DNA of 64,000 nt from Achromobacter kerstersii. Its GTDB lineage: Bacteria > Pseudomonadota > Gammaproteobacteria > Burkholderiales > Burkholderiaceae_B. The translations under genes were made by a program, and so were the position numbers. The notes under the pieces are model-generated. The model did not search any database, had not been told where the DNA came from, and saw only the letters and a program-made list of their open reading frames with translations. The number at the start of each line of letters is the position of its first letter. The first letter of the stretch is position 1. Shown here one piece after another: positions 26,511-35,498 of this stretch. The stretch lies in contig NZ_CADIJQ010000019.1 of assembly GCF_902859595.1 (NCBI RefSeq), positions 1-64,000 on the forward strand. Direction: 5' to 3'.

Positions 26511-27233
26511 CTACGGCGCGTCCGGCAGCGCCACGCCCTGCCGGTCCACCCACACATAGTCGTGCCCCGCACGTTGCCCGCGCCGCAGCGGATTACGCGT
26601 GCAGACCGTCGCGTATGCCGGGTCCACATAGCGGTAATGCAGATGCTCGTCGCGCCCCGCCGGGATGCCCAGGCGCGTCGTGCAGATCAGCACCTCGGGT
26701 GAATCGCCCACATCCTCGACATACAGCGCATCCGGATCGAAGCGGCGCGCGTCCCATTCCGGCACCCTCAAGCCCAGCGAACGGCAAAGCAGCGTCTGGC
26801 CGGCGCACAACCGCGATGGCGGACGCGGCTGGCCATGGGCATCCGGGTTCAACTGCTGCATCCGGGCCAGCGCATCCGGGCCGGAGAGCGCGTCCGTCCA
26901 GGGATGAGCCGATTTGATCAGCACGGCGTTGCCGGGTCCTGCGGCGCTGAAATTCAGCGAATCACCGCCGCGCGCGTAATACATATAGATAACGCCGCCG
27001 TCCATGAACAGCGCGCGCCGCTTGTGCGTGTAGCCCAGCGACGCGTGGCTGCCCTTTTCTTCCAGGTAATAGGCTTCGGTCTCGATAATGCGGGCCGACA
27101 ACCACAGCCCGTCCACACGATGGCGGATGACCTTGCCCAGCAGATCGCGCGCCAGCGCGCGGGCGTCGCGGTCAAAAAAGGCATCGGGCAACGCCTTGCC
27201 GGCGCCGCGCGATGCCTGGATGGAGGACGCCAT
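26511..27233 (-). CDS. DNA-3-methyladenine glycosylase (AAG/MPG family)
   Basis: 240 residues. Family blocks: LARDLLGKVI, the catalytic Glu in RIIETEAYY, HASLGYT, IYMYYARG and LNFSAAGPGNAVLIKSAHP. It excises alkylated purines from DNA as the first step of base excision repair. The start at 27233 gives the usual short N-terminal tail and lies 16 bp past the stop of the Spx/ArsC-like gene, so it is probably the distal gene of the pot operon. Confidence 0.93.
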   Translation of the reverse strand: MASSIQASRGAGKALPDAFFDRDARALARDLLGKVIRHRVDGLWLSARIIETEAYYLEEKGSHASLGYTHKRRALFMDGGVIYMYYARGGDSLNFSAAGPGNAVLIKSAHPWTDALSGPDALARMQQLNPDAHGQPRPPSRLCAGQTLLCRSLGLRVPEWDARRFDPDALYVEDVGDSPEVLICTTRLGIPAGRDEHLHYRYVDPAYATVCTRNPLRRGQRAGHDYVWVDRQGVALPDAP

Positions 27234-27249
27234 CACGTGCAACGCAACG

Positions 27250-27606
27250 TCAGGCGAAGCGTTCGCCGTAGCGCTTTTCGCTGAAGCCCACGGTGACCTC
27301 GCCATCGGGCGTGACCGTGACCGGGCGGCGCACCAGCGCCGGGAATTCAGCAATCAGCTGGCTCCATTCGGCGTCGGTTTGGGCCGACTTGCGATCTTCG
27401 GCCAGGTTGCGCCACGTCATCGACGTGCGGTTGACCAGCTTTTCCCAGCCGCCCACTTTTTCCGACCAGGATTTCAGCGTGGCGGCAGGCACGGGATGAT
27501 CGCGGTAATCCACAAACGCGTGGTCCACGCCATGCTCGGACAACCAGTCACGCGCCTTGACGCAGGTGCTGCACTTGGTCAGCCCATACAGAGTGGTTTG
27601 CTTCAT
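27250..27606 (-). CDS. Spx/MgsR-like ArsC-family protein (YffB type)
   Basis: 118 residues with the thioredoxin-like ArsC fold: YGLTKCSTCVKAR holds a CxxC (Cys12, Cys15), and RRPV and GFSEKRYGE close the domain. Proteins of this YffB group are thiol-dependent and of uncertain role; true arsenate reduction is not implied. Its ATG overlaps the potI stop (ATGA), so it is translationally coupled to the putrescine permease. Confidence 0.9.
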   Translation of the reverse strand: MKQTTLYGLTKCSTCVKARDWLSEHGVDHAFVDYRDHPVPAATLKSWSEKVGGWEKLVNRTSMTWRNLAEDRKSAQTDAEWSQLIAEFPALVRRPVTVTPDGEVTVGFSEKRYGERFA

Positions 27607-28412
27607 TTGGATTCGGACTCCTTGCGCCATTGCAGGCGGTTGGCCAGGATCACGCACGTGCCCACCGCCAGGATGAACAAGGTGGCCAGCGCGTTGATCT
27701 CGGGTTTCAGCCCCAGGCGCACCCGCGAGAACACTTCCATCGGCAGCGTGCTGGAACTGGGGCCGGACAGGAACGACGCCAGAACGACGTCGTCCAGTGA
27801 CAGCGTGAAAGACAGCAGCCAGGCCGAAGCCAGGGCTGGCGCAATCAGCGGCAGCGTGATCTTGAAGAACACAGTGATGGGGGTGGCGCCCAGATCCAGC
27901 GCGGCCTCTTCCAGCGAACGGTCGAGGTCGCGGATTCGGGTCTGAATGACGACCGCCACAAACGCCATGCACAGCGTCACATGCCCGACCCAGATCGTGA
28001 ACACGCCGTTCTCGGCGGGCCAGCCCAGGCTGCCGCGCAATTCCACGAACATCAGCAGCAGCGAAATGCCCAGCACCACTTCCGGAATGACGAGCGGCGC
28101 GCTCAGCATGCCGACGTACAGCGCAAAGCCGCGGAAGCGCCCCATGCGCCCCAACACATAGCCCGCCCACGTGCCGATGATGACCGCGGCCGTCGCCGTC
28201 ATCGCAGCGATGCGAAACGACAGCCAGGCCGCGCGCAGCAGCGCATCGTCATTGAACAGCGCGTGATACCAGCGGAACGAAAAGCCCGCCCACGACGTCA
28301 CGGTGGGCGACTCGTTGAACGAGAACACCATCAGGCTCAGGATGGGCACGTACAGGAAGAAATAACCCAGCCCCAACACCACGGCGCGCAAGGTCTTGTT
28401 GGGACCCTTCAT
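27603..28412 (-). CDS. potI: Putrescine ABC transporter permease PotI
   Basis: 269-residue inner-membrane permease with six predicted helices and the EAA loop EEAALDLGATP near the middle. FFKITLPLIAPAL and SFTLSLDDVVLASF are typical of PotI/PotC. It partners PotH. The ATG at 28412 overlaps the potH stop by 4 bp and the potI stop overlaps the next start by 4 bp, giving tight translational coupling through the operon. Confidence 0.95.
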   Translation of the reverse strand: MKGPNKTLRAVVLGLGYFFLYVPILSLMVFSFNESPTVTSWAGFSFRWYHALFNDDALLRAAWLSFRIAAMTATAAVIIGTWAGYVLGRMGRFRGFALYVGMLSAPLVIPEVVLGISLLLMFVELRGSLGWPAENGVFTIWVGHVTLCMAFVAVVIQTRIRDLDRSLEEAALDLGATPITVFFKITLPLIAPALASAWLLSFTLSLDDVVLASFLSGPSSSTLPMEVFSRVRLGLKPEINALATLFILAVGTCVILANRLQWRKESESK

Positions 28413-29329
28413 TTGCGGCCTCCGTTCGCCAGTTCCTGCTGCTTGACCTGGTTGTACTGGAAGACGACCAGCGGCACGAGCAGCAACAGCACCATCACGC
28501 ACGTCACGGCGGACGCCATGGGCCAGTCAGCGTTATTGAAGAATTCGTTCCACATGACGCGGCCCATCATCAGTGTGTTGGCCCCGCCCAGCATTTCCGG
28601 AATCACGTATTCGCCCACGGCCGGAATGAACACGAGCATGGCGCCGGCAATCACACCCTGGCGCGACAGCGGCACGGTGATCTGCCAGAACGCCTGCCAC
28701 GGCTTGGCGCCAAGGTCATACGCGGCTTCCAGCAGACGCAAGTCCATCTTCACCAGCGTGGCGTAGAGCGGCAAGATGAAGAACGGCAGATACGCATAGA
28801 CCATGCCGATATACACCGCCACATCGGTGCGATAAATTTCCAGCGGGCTGGAAATAATCCCCAGGCTTTGCAGCAAGTTGTTCAACAAGCCATCGTTACG
28901 CAGGATGCCCACCCAGGCATACACGCGCAGCAGCAGCGACGTCCAGAACGGCAGGATCACGCCCAGCAGCAGCAGGTTGCGCACGCGCGGCGAGGAACGC
29001 GCGATGTAGTACGCGATGGGGTACCCGATCAGCACGCAGATCAGCGTGGTGATGCCGGCAATTTTCACCGAGCTCAGGTAGGTCTTGAAATACAGGCTGT
29101 CGGTGAACAGCAGGATATAGCCGCGCAGGTGCAGACTGAACTGCACGGCCTCATCCTGGAATTCCGCCAGCGACGTATACGGCGGGATGCCGAACTTCAC
29201 TTCGGCAAAACTGATCTTCAGCACCAGCAGGAAGGGCAGCAGCAGGAACAGCACCAGCCAGGCAAATGGCGGCACCACCGCCAGCGCCCGGCCCGATGGC
29301 AACCAGTCGCGGGGCGAAAAGCGGATCAT
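28409..29329 (-). CDS. potH: Putrescine ABC transporter permease PotH
   Basis: 306 residues, six membrane spans, and the EAA loop LEAAYDLGAKPW with QITVPLSRQGVIAG. It forms the channel with PotI. The ATG at 29329 overlaps the potG stop (ATGA). Confidence 0.95.
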   Translation of the reverse strand: MIRFSPRDWLPSGRALAVVPPFAWLVLFLLLPFLLVLKISFAEVKFGIPPYTSLAEFQDEAVQFSLHLRGYILLFTDSLYFKTYLSSVKIAGITTLICVLIGYPIAYYIARSSPRVRNLLLLGVILPFWTSLLLRVYAWVGILRNDGLLNNLLQSLGIISSPLEIYRTDVAVYIGMVYAYLPFFILPLYATLVKMDLRLLEAAYDLGAKPWQAFWQITVPLSRQGVIAGAMLVFIPAVGEYVIPEMLGGANTLMMGRVMWNEFFNNADWPMASAVTCVMVLLLLVPLVVFQYNQVKQQELANGGRK

Positions 29330-30453
29330 GACGCCAGCACCGTCGCGCTGTCTTCGCCCCAGCTGACGAAGATTTCTTCGTCGATACCCGGGGCGTCCAT
29401 CTGCGCCAGCAGCAGGCTGGGCACGCTGGCTTCCACCGTTTTGCCGGAGTCCAGGCGAATCTGATAGAGCGCGTAGCTGCCCATCCACGCCATGTGGCTG
29501 ACCATGCCGTGCGCCCAGTTGTATTCACCCGGCGGCTGGTCACGCGACACCACCAGGCGCTCGGGCCGGATGGAGACGTGCACTTCCATGCCCAGCGGCT
29601 CGCTCACGCCGTGGTTCACGAACAGCGGCCGCGTCAATTCGCCGCATTCGATGGCGACGTGATCGGGCTCGTCCACCACGATGGTGCCGGTGAACATATT
29701 CGTCGACCCGATGAAGCTGGCCACGAAGCGCGAATTCGGGAACGCGTAGACGTCCTGCGGCGTGCCGCATTGGACGATCTGCCCTTCGGTCATGACGGCC
29801 AGGCGGTGCGCCATGGTCATCGCTTCTTCCTGGTCGTGCGTGACCATGATGCAGGTCACACCGACTTGTTCCAGAATCTTCACGAGCTCAATCTGCGTCT
29901 TCTGGCGAATCTGCTTGTCCAGCGCGGACATTGGTTCATCCAGCAACAGCAGCTTGGGCCGCTTGACCAGGCTGCGCGCCAACGCCACACGCTGCTGCTG
30001 GCCGCCCGACAACTGATGCGGCTTGCGGCGCGAATAGCCGGCCATCTGGACGAGATCCAGCGCTTCGAACACGCGGTCGTGGATTTCGGCGCGGTCCACG
30101 CCTTCCTGCTTCAGGCCGAACGCCACGTTGGCTTCGACCGTCATGTGCGGGAACAGCGCGTAGGACTGAAACATCATGTTCACGGGCCGGCGGTAAGGCG
30201 GCACGCTGGTGATGTCTTCGCCATCCAGCAGAATCTGCCCGGAGGTGGCGTCCTCAAAGCCCGCCAGCATGCGCAGCAAGGTCGACTTGCCGCTGCCAGA
30301 GCTTCCCAGCAGCGCGAAGATCTCGTTGCGCTTGACGGACAGGTTGACGGAACGCACGGCGACCACATCGCCAAAAATCTTGACCACATCGGAGACCCGG
30401 ACGAACTCGTCCGGGTCCACGGTATGCGGCGCCGAGTAACGGCTATCGCTCAT
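29326..30453 (-). CDS. potG: Putrescine ABC transporter ATP-binding protein PotG
   Basis: 375 residues. ABC domain with GSSGSGKST, Q-loop [28 protein letters not shown] and LLLLDEPMSALD, followed by a C-terminal TOBE domain (about residue 290 onward). It drives putrescine import with PotH and PotI. It begins 6 bp after the potF stop. Confidence 0.96.
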   Translation of the reverse strand: MSDSRYSAPHTVDPDEFVRVSDVVKIFGDVVAVRSVNLSVKRNEIFALLGSSGSGKSTLLRMLAGFEDATSGQILLDGEDITSVPPYRRPVNMMFQSYALFPHMTVEANVAFGLKQEGVDRAEIHDRVFEALDLVQMAGYSRRKPHQLSGGQQQRVALARSLVKRPKLLLLDEPMSALDKQIRQKTQIELVKILEQVGVTCIMVTHDQEEAMTMAHRLAVMTEGQIVQCGTPQDVYAFPNSRFVASFIGSTNMFTGTIVVDEPDHVAIECGELTRPLFVNHGVSEPLGMEVHVSIRPERLVVSRDQPPGEYNWAHGMVSHMAWMGSYALYQIRLDSGKTVEASVPSLLLAQMDAPGIDEEIFVSWGEDSATVLAS

Positions 30454-30459
30454 GATGAC

Positions 30460-31563
30460 TTATCTTCCAGACTTCAGCTCGGACCACATCCGGTTTTGCA
30501 GGCGTTGAATGTTCAAGGGCAGCGCCTTGATCACATACAAGGTCTTGGAGACCTCTGCCGGCGGGTAGATCATGGGGTTGTCGGCCACGTCCTTCACCAC
30601 GTACTGCCGCGCCTCTTTGTTGGCGTTCGGGTAGAACATGGTGTTGGTGATGGCGGCGTGAACCTTCGGCGTTTCAATGTAGTTGATGAACGCCAGGGCC
30701 TCTTCGGGATGCGGGGCATCCTTCGGAATGACCATCAGGTCGAACCACGCGGGCGCGCCGCCCTTCGGGATGAAGTAGTTCACTTCATACGTCTTCTTGG
30801 CTTCTTGCGCGCGTTTGCGGGCGATCATCACGTCGCCCGAAAAACCGTAGACCATGCACAGGTCGCCCACGGCCAGCTCGTCGATATAGCCCGACGAACT
30901 GAACTGGCGGATGTACGGGCGGATCTGCTTCAGCACATCCAGCGCGGCCTTGTAGTCGTCGGCGTTGGTGCTGTTGGGGTCTTTGCCCAGATACTTCAGC
31001 ACGGCCGGGAACACCTGCGCGGCTTCGTCCAGCATCGAGATGCCGCACTCTTTCAGCTTGGCGGCGTTCTCGGGCTTGAAGATCATGTCCCAGTTGGCCA
31101 GGTCGACGTTGTCGCCCATGATCTGCTTGACCTTGGTGACGTTGTAGCCCAGGCCGTTGGTGCCGTAGCCCCACGGAATGGCGTACTCGTTACCCGGGTC
31201 GACCGTGGCGACCAGCGCCATCACTTCGGGGTCCAGGTACTTCCAGTTCGGGATCTTGGACTTGTCCAGCTTCTGGAACAGGCCGGCCTCGATCTGGCGC
31301 GAGGCGTAATGGGTGGACGGGACAACGACGTCGTAACCCGACTTGCCCGCCAGCAATTTGGCTTGCAGCGTGTCGTTGCTGTCGTAAACGTCATAGCGGA
31401 CCTTGATGCCGGTTTCCTTTTCGAAACCCGGAATTGTGTCCGGCGCCGTGTATTCGGCCCAGTTGTAGACGTTGACGACCTTGTTCTGAGCGACCGCCGG
31501 CGAAGCCGATGCCGCAACCAGCACCGCGCCAAGCGCCCAGCGCACTCCCGCCCTTAGTTCCAT
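30460..31563 (-). CDS. potF: Putrescine-binding periplasmic protein PotF
   Basis: 367 residues. Signal peptide with cleavage probably after SPAVA, then the PotF/PotD fold: VYNWAEYTAPD, VVPSTHYASRQIEAGLF, IPWGYGTNGLGYN and YGFSGDVMIA. It captures putrescine or a related polyamine in the periplasm. It is the first gene of the pot operon, with AAGGGG before the ATG and an inverted repeat in the promoter region. Confidence 0.96.
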   Translation of the reverse strand: MELRAGVRWALGAVLVAASASPAVAQNKVVNVYNWAEYTAPDTIPGFEKETGIKVRYDVYDSNDTLQAKLLAGKSGYDVVVPSTHYASRQIEAGLFQKLDKSKIPNWKYLDPEVMALVATVDPGNEYAIPWGYGTNGLGYNVTKVKQIMGDNVDLANWDMIFKPENAAKLKECGISMLDEAAQVFPAVLKYLGKDPNSTNADDYKAALDVLKQIRPYIRQFSSSGYIDELAVGDLCMVYGFSGDVMIARKRAQEAKKTYEVNYFIPKGGAPAWFDLMVIPKDAPHPEEALAFINYIETPKVHAAITNTMFYPNANKEARQYVVKDVADNPMIYPPAEVSKTLYVIKALPLNIQRLQNRMWSELKSGR

Positions 31564-31604
31564 TACGAGACCCCTTGCTGTATGCCGTGTATGTCAGGAC
31601 TACC

Positions 31605-31629
31605 AAAAGGCGAAATGATAAAGCCTTTT
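31605..31629. promoter_or_regulatory. Inverted repeat upstream of potF
   Basis: AAAAGGC-N11-GCCTTTT, 42 bp upstream of the potF start. The spacing suits a dimeric regulator or an element overlapping the promoter; no regulator gene is adjacent. Confidence 0.4.
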
Positions 31630-31670
31630 AGCGATCACCTGCCCAACTTTGCCGGGTAATTGACGCAATT

Positions 31671-31690
31671 AGGGGCCGATGGCGGCCCCT
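31671..31690 (-). terminator. Hairpin after kdkA
   Basis: AGGGGCCG / CGGCCCCT with a 4-base loop, 15 bp beyond the kdkA stop on the minus strand. It is followed by AATTG rather than a T-run. It probably insulates the permease-globin-kdkA operon from potF. Confidence 0.5.
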
Positions 31691-31705
31691 GGTGTGTCTG
31701 GCCTG

Positions 31706-32452
31706 TCAGGGCTGCACGCCCACGCCCCAGGCCGTCCAGTAGCTGTCGCGCATTTTCATCCAGAAACGGTCGCCCTCTTCGCCCGCCACCTTGACGAGCG
31801 AGCGGCGAAGGCGGTCCAGATTGCCCTGGCGCTGACGCTCGGACAACGAGCCTTGCGTGCCGCGGTCGAAATCGATCAGCCAGACGCGGTCATCGCTGCC
31901 GATCAGGATATTGAAGGCGTTCAGATCCGCATGCCAGACGCCCGCCCGGTGCATACGGACGATGGCGTCGGCCACTGCGCCCCAGATCGGCTCGGCCAGC
32001 GCGTGAGCCAGCGGGCGCACGCCGGGTATGCGTTCAACCACAATGGCCGCGCGGTAGATCGGCCCCTGGCGCCAGTAGGCCGCAGCCAGCGGCGCTGGCA
32101 CGGCCAGCCCTTGGGCGCGCATGGCGGCCAGCAGGCGGTATTCACGAAAGCTGCGGGTGCGGTCCTCGCCGTTCCACAGATAGGCGTCGCGGCTGATGCG
32201 CGCAATCATTCCGCCGCGCCGGTAGCGCCGCAGCACGCCCTGCCAACCCGGCCCCTGCACGAACCAGGCGGCCTGACGGCCGCCCGCGTCCACGGGGCGG
32301 GCGCGGTCGCCATAGTGGGCGGGGTTGAAGATTTCGGGTCCGGCTTGCGCCAGGCGCTGCGCGTCGCTCAGCATGGCGCCGGCCAGCGGCCCCGGCCAGG
32401 ACTGGCGCTGTGCGCCGGATCGCGGGTCGGTGGCCTTGCCTTCAGCCTTCAC
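31706..32452 (-). CDS. kdkA: 3-deoxy-D-manno-octulosonic acid kinase
   Basis: 248 residues, Kdo kinase/WaaP-type fold: YRRGGMIAR, WHADLNAFNILI (catalytic loop) and WLIDFDRGTQG (metal-binding Asp). KdkA phosphorylates the single Kdo of the lipopolysaccharide inner core at the cytoplasmic face. The start is a GTG (32452) inside the end of the globin gene (11-bp overlap); the next in-frame ATG is 26 codons later (32374), so the exact N-terminus is open. Confidence 0.88.
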   Translation of the reverse strand: MKAEGKATDPRSGAQRQSWPGPLAGAMLSDAQRLAQAGPEIFNPAHYGDRARPVDAGGRQAAWFVQGPGWQGVLRRYRRGGMIARISRDAYLWNGEDRTRSFREYRLLAAMRAQGLAVPAPLAAAYWRQGPIYRAAIVVERIPGVRPLAHALAEPIWGAVADAIVRMHRAGVWHADLNAFNILIGSDDRVWLIDFDRGTQGSLSERQRQGNLDRLRRSLVKVAGEEGDRFWMKMRDSYWTAWGVGVQP

Positions 32453-32864
32453 GGTTGCGCATCCAGTCGGCCACGCCGTAGAAAGATTCCAGCAGCCGTT
32501 CCACCAGCGCCGGGGCGATACCCTGGTCTTCCATGGCGCGGCCGATGCAGGTCACCCACTGGTCGCGCTCGATCTCGCCAATCGAAAATGGCAAGTGCCG
32601 CGCGCGCAGCCGGGGGTGGCCGAAACGTTCGATGTAGTGGTCGGGGCCGCCGAAGTAGCCGCACAGGAACCAGAACAGCTTGTCGCGCGCGTCGTCCAGG
32701 CTGGGGCCGTGCGCGGCGCGCAGTTCTTTCAGGTCGGGCTCCATGTCCATCAGGTCATAGAAACGGTCGACCAGCGCACGCACGCCGGGTTCGCCGCCAA
32801 GAAGGTCAAAAATACTGCTGGAATTTTCCACGGGTTCGCTAATGGTATGGACGCGGGTCGTCAT
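32442..32864 (-). CDS. Group II truncated haemoglobin
   Basis: 140 residues in the 2/2 globin fold. LLGGEPGVRALVDRFYD is helix B/C, and HPRLRARHLPFSIGEIERDQW contains the proximal His and the conserved Trp of group II. Such globins handle O2, NO or reactive oxygen. The ATG at 32864 shares one base with the stop of the permease gene (TGATG), and its 3' end overlaps kdkA, so the three genes are coupled. Confidence 0.92.
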   Translation of the reverse strand: MTTRVHTISEPVENSSSIFDLLGGEPGVRALVDRFYDLMDMEPDLKELRAAHGPSLDDARDKLFWFLCGYFGGPDHYIERFGHPRLRARHLPFSIGEIERDQWVTCIGRAMEDQGIAPALVERLLESFYGVADWMRNREG

Positions 32865-35395
32865 CAGGTTTCTCGAAGGGTGACGAGCGGCGGCGTGCGC
32901 AACACGCCGCGCAGGGCCAGGGCGCCGCCCGCCCAGGCGCCCAGCATACCCGCGCCGATGCCCGCCAGCCACGGCCAGAGGCTGAGGGTAATGGTGAAAT
33001 CGAACACCTGGGTTGATAAAACCCAAGCGATGGCGGTGGCCCCGGCCGCGGCCAAGAGGCCCGCCAGGCCGCCCACCGCCCAAAGCTCAATACGCTGGGA
33101 ACGCGCCAACTGCGTGCGCGTGGCGCCCAGCGCCCGCAGCACTGCCGCTTCGCGCATGCGCTCGTCGCGCGTGGCCGTCAGCGCCGCCGACAACACCAGC
33201 ACGCCTGCCGCCAGCGTGAACAGGAACAGCAGCTGCACCGCCTTGCCCACTTCATTCAACACGGACTGCAATTGTTGCAGAATGGCGCCCACGTCGAACA
33301 CGGTCAGGTTCGGAAATTCGCGCACCAGCGCGGGCAGCACGGACGCCTTTTCGGGCGGCAGGTAGAAAGAGGTGATCCAGCTTTGGGGCATGTCGGCCAA
33401 CGCGGCGGGGGTCAGGATGGCGAAAAAATTGACGCGCATCGTATCCCAATCCACGCGCCGGGTGCTGGAGACGGCGGCCTCGACCTGCTGGCCGGCCACA
33501 TCAAACGTCATCTTGTCGCCCAGTTTCAGGCCCAGCGACTTGGCAAGACCCGACTCCAACGACACCTCGGACGACCCGGGCGCCAGCCACCGGCCCTGCT
33601 CGATCTTGTTAGACGACGGCATCTCGTCCGTGTAGGACAAATTGAACTCGCGGTCCACCAGCCGCTTGGCGCGCGGCTCTTCGTAGTCGTCCGGCCCCAC
33701 GGGCTTGCCGTTGATGGCGATCAGACGGCCGCGCACCATGGGCGACAGCGTGATGCGGCCCAGCCCTTCGCGGGTCAGCGCATCGGTCACGGCCTGACGC
33801 TGGTCGGGCTGCACGTTGATCAGGAAACGGTTGGGCGCATCCGGCGGCATGGTGCGCTGCCAGCCCTGGATCAGGTCGGTGCGCGTCATGGTCAGCAACA
33901 GCAGCGCCATCAAGCCTACCGCCAGCGCGCAGACCTGCGTGATGGTGGCGGCGCGCCGGCGCACAACGCCGGCCAGCGCAAAGCGCAGCGCGGGCAAGCC
34001 CGCCGCTAGCCCACGCAGCCGCGCCAGGCCCAGAATGCACAGCCACGCCACCAGCGCGAAGACGACGAAGGCGCCCAGAAAGCCCCCCGCCACCACCGCG
34101 CCCAGCTTGGCGTCGCCCGCGAACCACCAGATCAGCAACGCGAAACCCGTCGCGCCCAGCGCGTAGCCGAACGCGCTGCGGGCGCTGATCGTGTCCGCAT
34201 CCCGCCGCAGCACGCGGGCCGGCGGCACATGGCGCAGTTGCGCCAGCGCGGGCAAAGCAAAGCCCAGCAGCAGCAACAGCCCGGTCAACACGCCCTGCAA
34301 GGCAGGAATGGCCGACGGCGCGGGCAGGCTGGTGTCGATCAGCGACCCCAGCAGCATCACCAGCACCTGGTGCACGGCATAACCCAGCAGGCAGCCCACC
34401 ACCGACGAGAGCAGGCCGACCAGCGTAAATTCCAAGGTCAGCATCCGCGACACCTGGGATTGCACCGCGCCCAGGCAACGCATGACGGCGATGCCATCAC
34501 GGTGCCGCGTCATGTAACGGCCGGCGGCCAAGGCCACGGCCACCGCCGAAATCAGCACCGCCAGCAAGGCCACCAGCGACAGAAAGCGTTGCGCGCGGTC
34601 CAGCGTGCGGCGCACTTCCGGCCGGCCCGACTCCAGCGTGGCGACCTTCTGCCCGCGCTTCAGATGCTGATTGAGCCAGGTGGCGTAACCCGCCACGGCA
34701 TCCGGCTGGCCGGCCACCAGCATGGCGTAACCGATGCGGCTGCCCGGTGCAATCAGCCCGGTGGCAGGCAGATCGCTGGCGCGCAGCAGCACGCGCGGCG
34801 CCACGTTGACGAACTGCATGCCGCGATCCGGCTCATAGGTAATCACGCGGTCTACCCGCAGATGCGCGTCGCCCACGTTCAGCGTGTCGCCCACTTTCAG
34901 GTTCAACAGAGACAGCAGTTGGGCATCGACCCAGACCGCGCCTTCGGGCGGGATGTCTCGGGTGACGGCGTCGGGTGCGAAGGGGGCATCGGCCACGCGC
35001 AGCGCGCCGCGCAATGGGTAGCCGGGTTCAACGGCCTTCAACGCGGCCAGTTGCGCGCCGTCGCCTGCGCCCACCATGGACGGAAACTGCCAGGTGCTGG
35101 ACAAGGTCAGGCCGCGTTCGCGCGCCTGGTCCAGGAATTGAGCCGGCACTGGCTCGTCGGCATCCAGCACCAGATCGGCGCCCAACATCTGGCCCGCGTC
35201 GCGTTCCAGCGCGCGGCTGACGCGGTCGGCCAGGAAGCCCACGCTGGTTACCGCGGCCACCGCCACGACCAGCGCCAGCACCAGCAAGCGCAGCTCGCCC
35301 GCGCGGGCGTCTCGCATCATCATCCTGGCGCCCAGGCGCAGGGTGGACCATAAACCGGGGCGCTTGGCCTGTGACATATCAGGGAAATCCATCAT
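32864..35395 (-). CDS. FtsX-family ABC permease (YbbP-like)
   Basis: 843 residues. A first membrane helix (LRLLVLALVVAVAAVTSVGF) precedes a large periplasmic MacB-type domain. Two FtsX modules follow, with helices near residues 270-300, 320-345, 360-390, and again near 720-840. YbbP works with the ATPase YbbA in E. coli. No matching ATPase gene is adjacent here: the divergent neighbour is dctP. Three in-frame ATGs (35395, 35392, 35377) are possible and none has a strong ribosome binding site. Confidence 0.88.
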   Translation of the reverse strand: MMDFPDMSQAKRPGLWSTLRLGARMMMRDARAGELRLLVLALVVAVAAVTSVGFLADRVSRALERDAGQMLGADLVLDADEPVPAQFLDQARERGLTLSSTWQFPSMVGAGDGAQLAALKAVEPGYPLRGALRVADAPFAPDAVTRDIPPEGAVWVDAQLLSLLNLKVGDTLNVGDAHLRVDRVITYEPDRGMQFVNVAPRVLLRASDLPATGLIAPGSRIGYAMLVAGQPDAVAGYATWLNQHLKRGQKVATLESGRPEVRRTLDRAQRFLSLVALLAVLISAVAVALAAGRYMTRHRDGIAVMRCLGAVQSQVSRMLTLEFTLVGLLSSVVGCLLGYAVHQVLVMLLGSLIDTSLPAPSAIPALQGVLTGLLLLLGFALPALAQLRHVPPARVLRRDADTISARSAFGYALGATGFALLIWWFAGDAKLGAVVAGGFLGAFVVFALVAWLCILGLARLRGLAAGLPALRFALAGVVRRRAATITQVCALAVGLMALLLLTMTRTDLIQGWQRTMPPDAPNRFLINVQPDQRQAVTDALTREGLGRITLSPMVRGRLIAINGKPVGPDDYEEPRAKRLVDREFNLSYTDEMPSSNKIEQGRWLAPGSSEVSLESGLAKSLGLKLGDKMTFDVAGQQVEAAVSSTRRVDWDTMRVNFFAILTPAALADMPQSWITSFYLPPEKASVLPALVREFPNLTVFDVGAILQQLQSVLNEVGKAVQLLFLFTLAAGVLVLSAALTATRDERMREAAVLRALGATRTQLARSQRIELWAVGGLAGLLAAAGATAIAWVLSTQVFDFTITLSLWPWLAGIGAGMLGAWAGGALALRGVLRTPPLVTLRET

Positions 35396-35498
35396 TCAAC
35401 ATAGTTAAAAACCGGCATAGACGGCGTCCGAATCCCGATATCATCCCGGGGCGGGAGGCAACGCCGCCCATAAAGATACCTAAATACCGGAGAAGACA

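Noticed and set aside
27250-27606. Arsenate reductase of an ars operon
   Set aside because: No ars regulator or efflux gene is nearby and the sequence is of the YffB/Spx-like type; arsenic detoxification is not supported.
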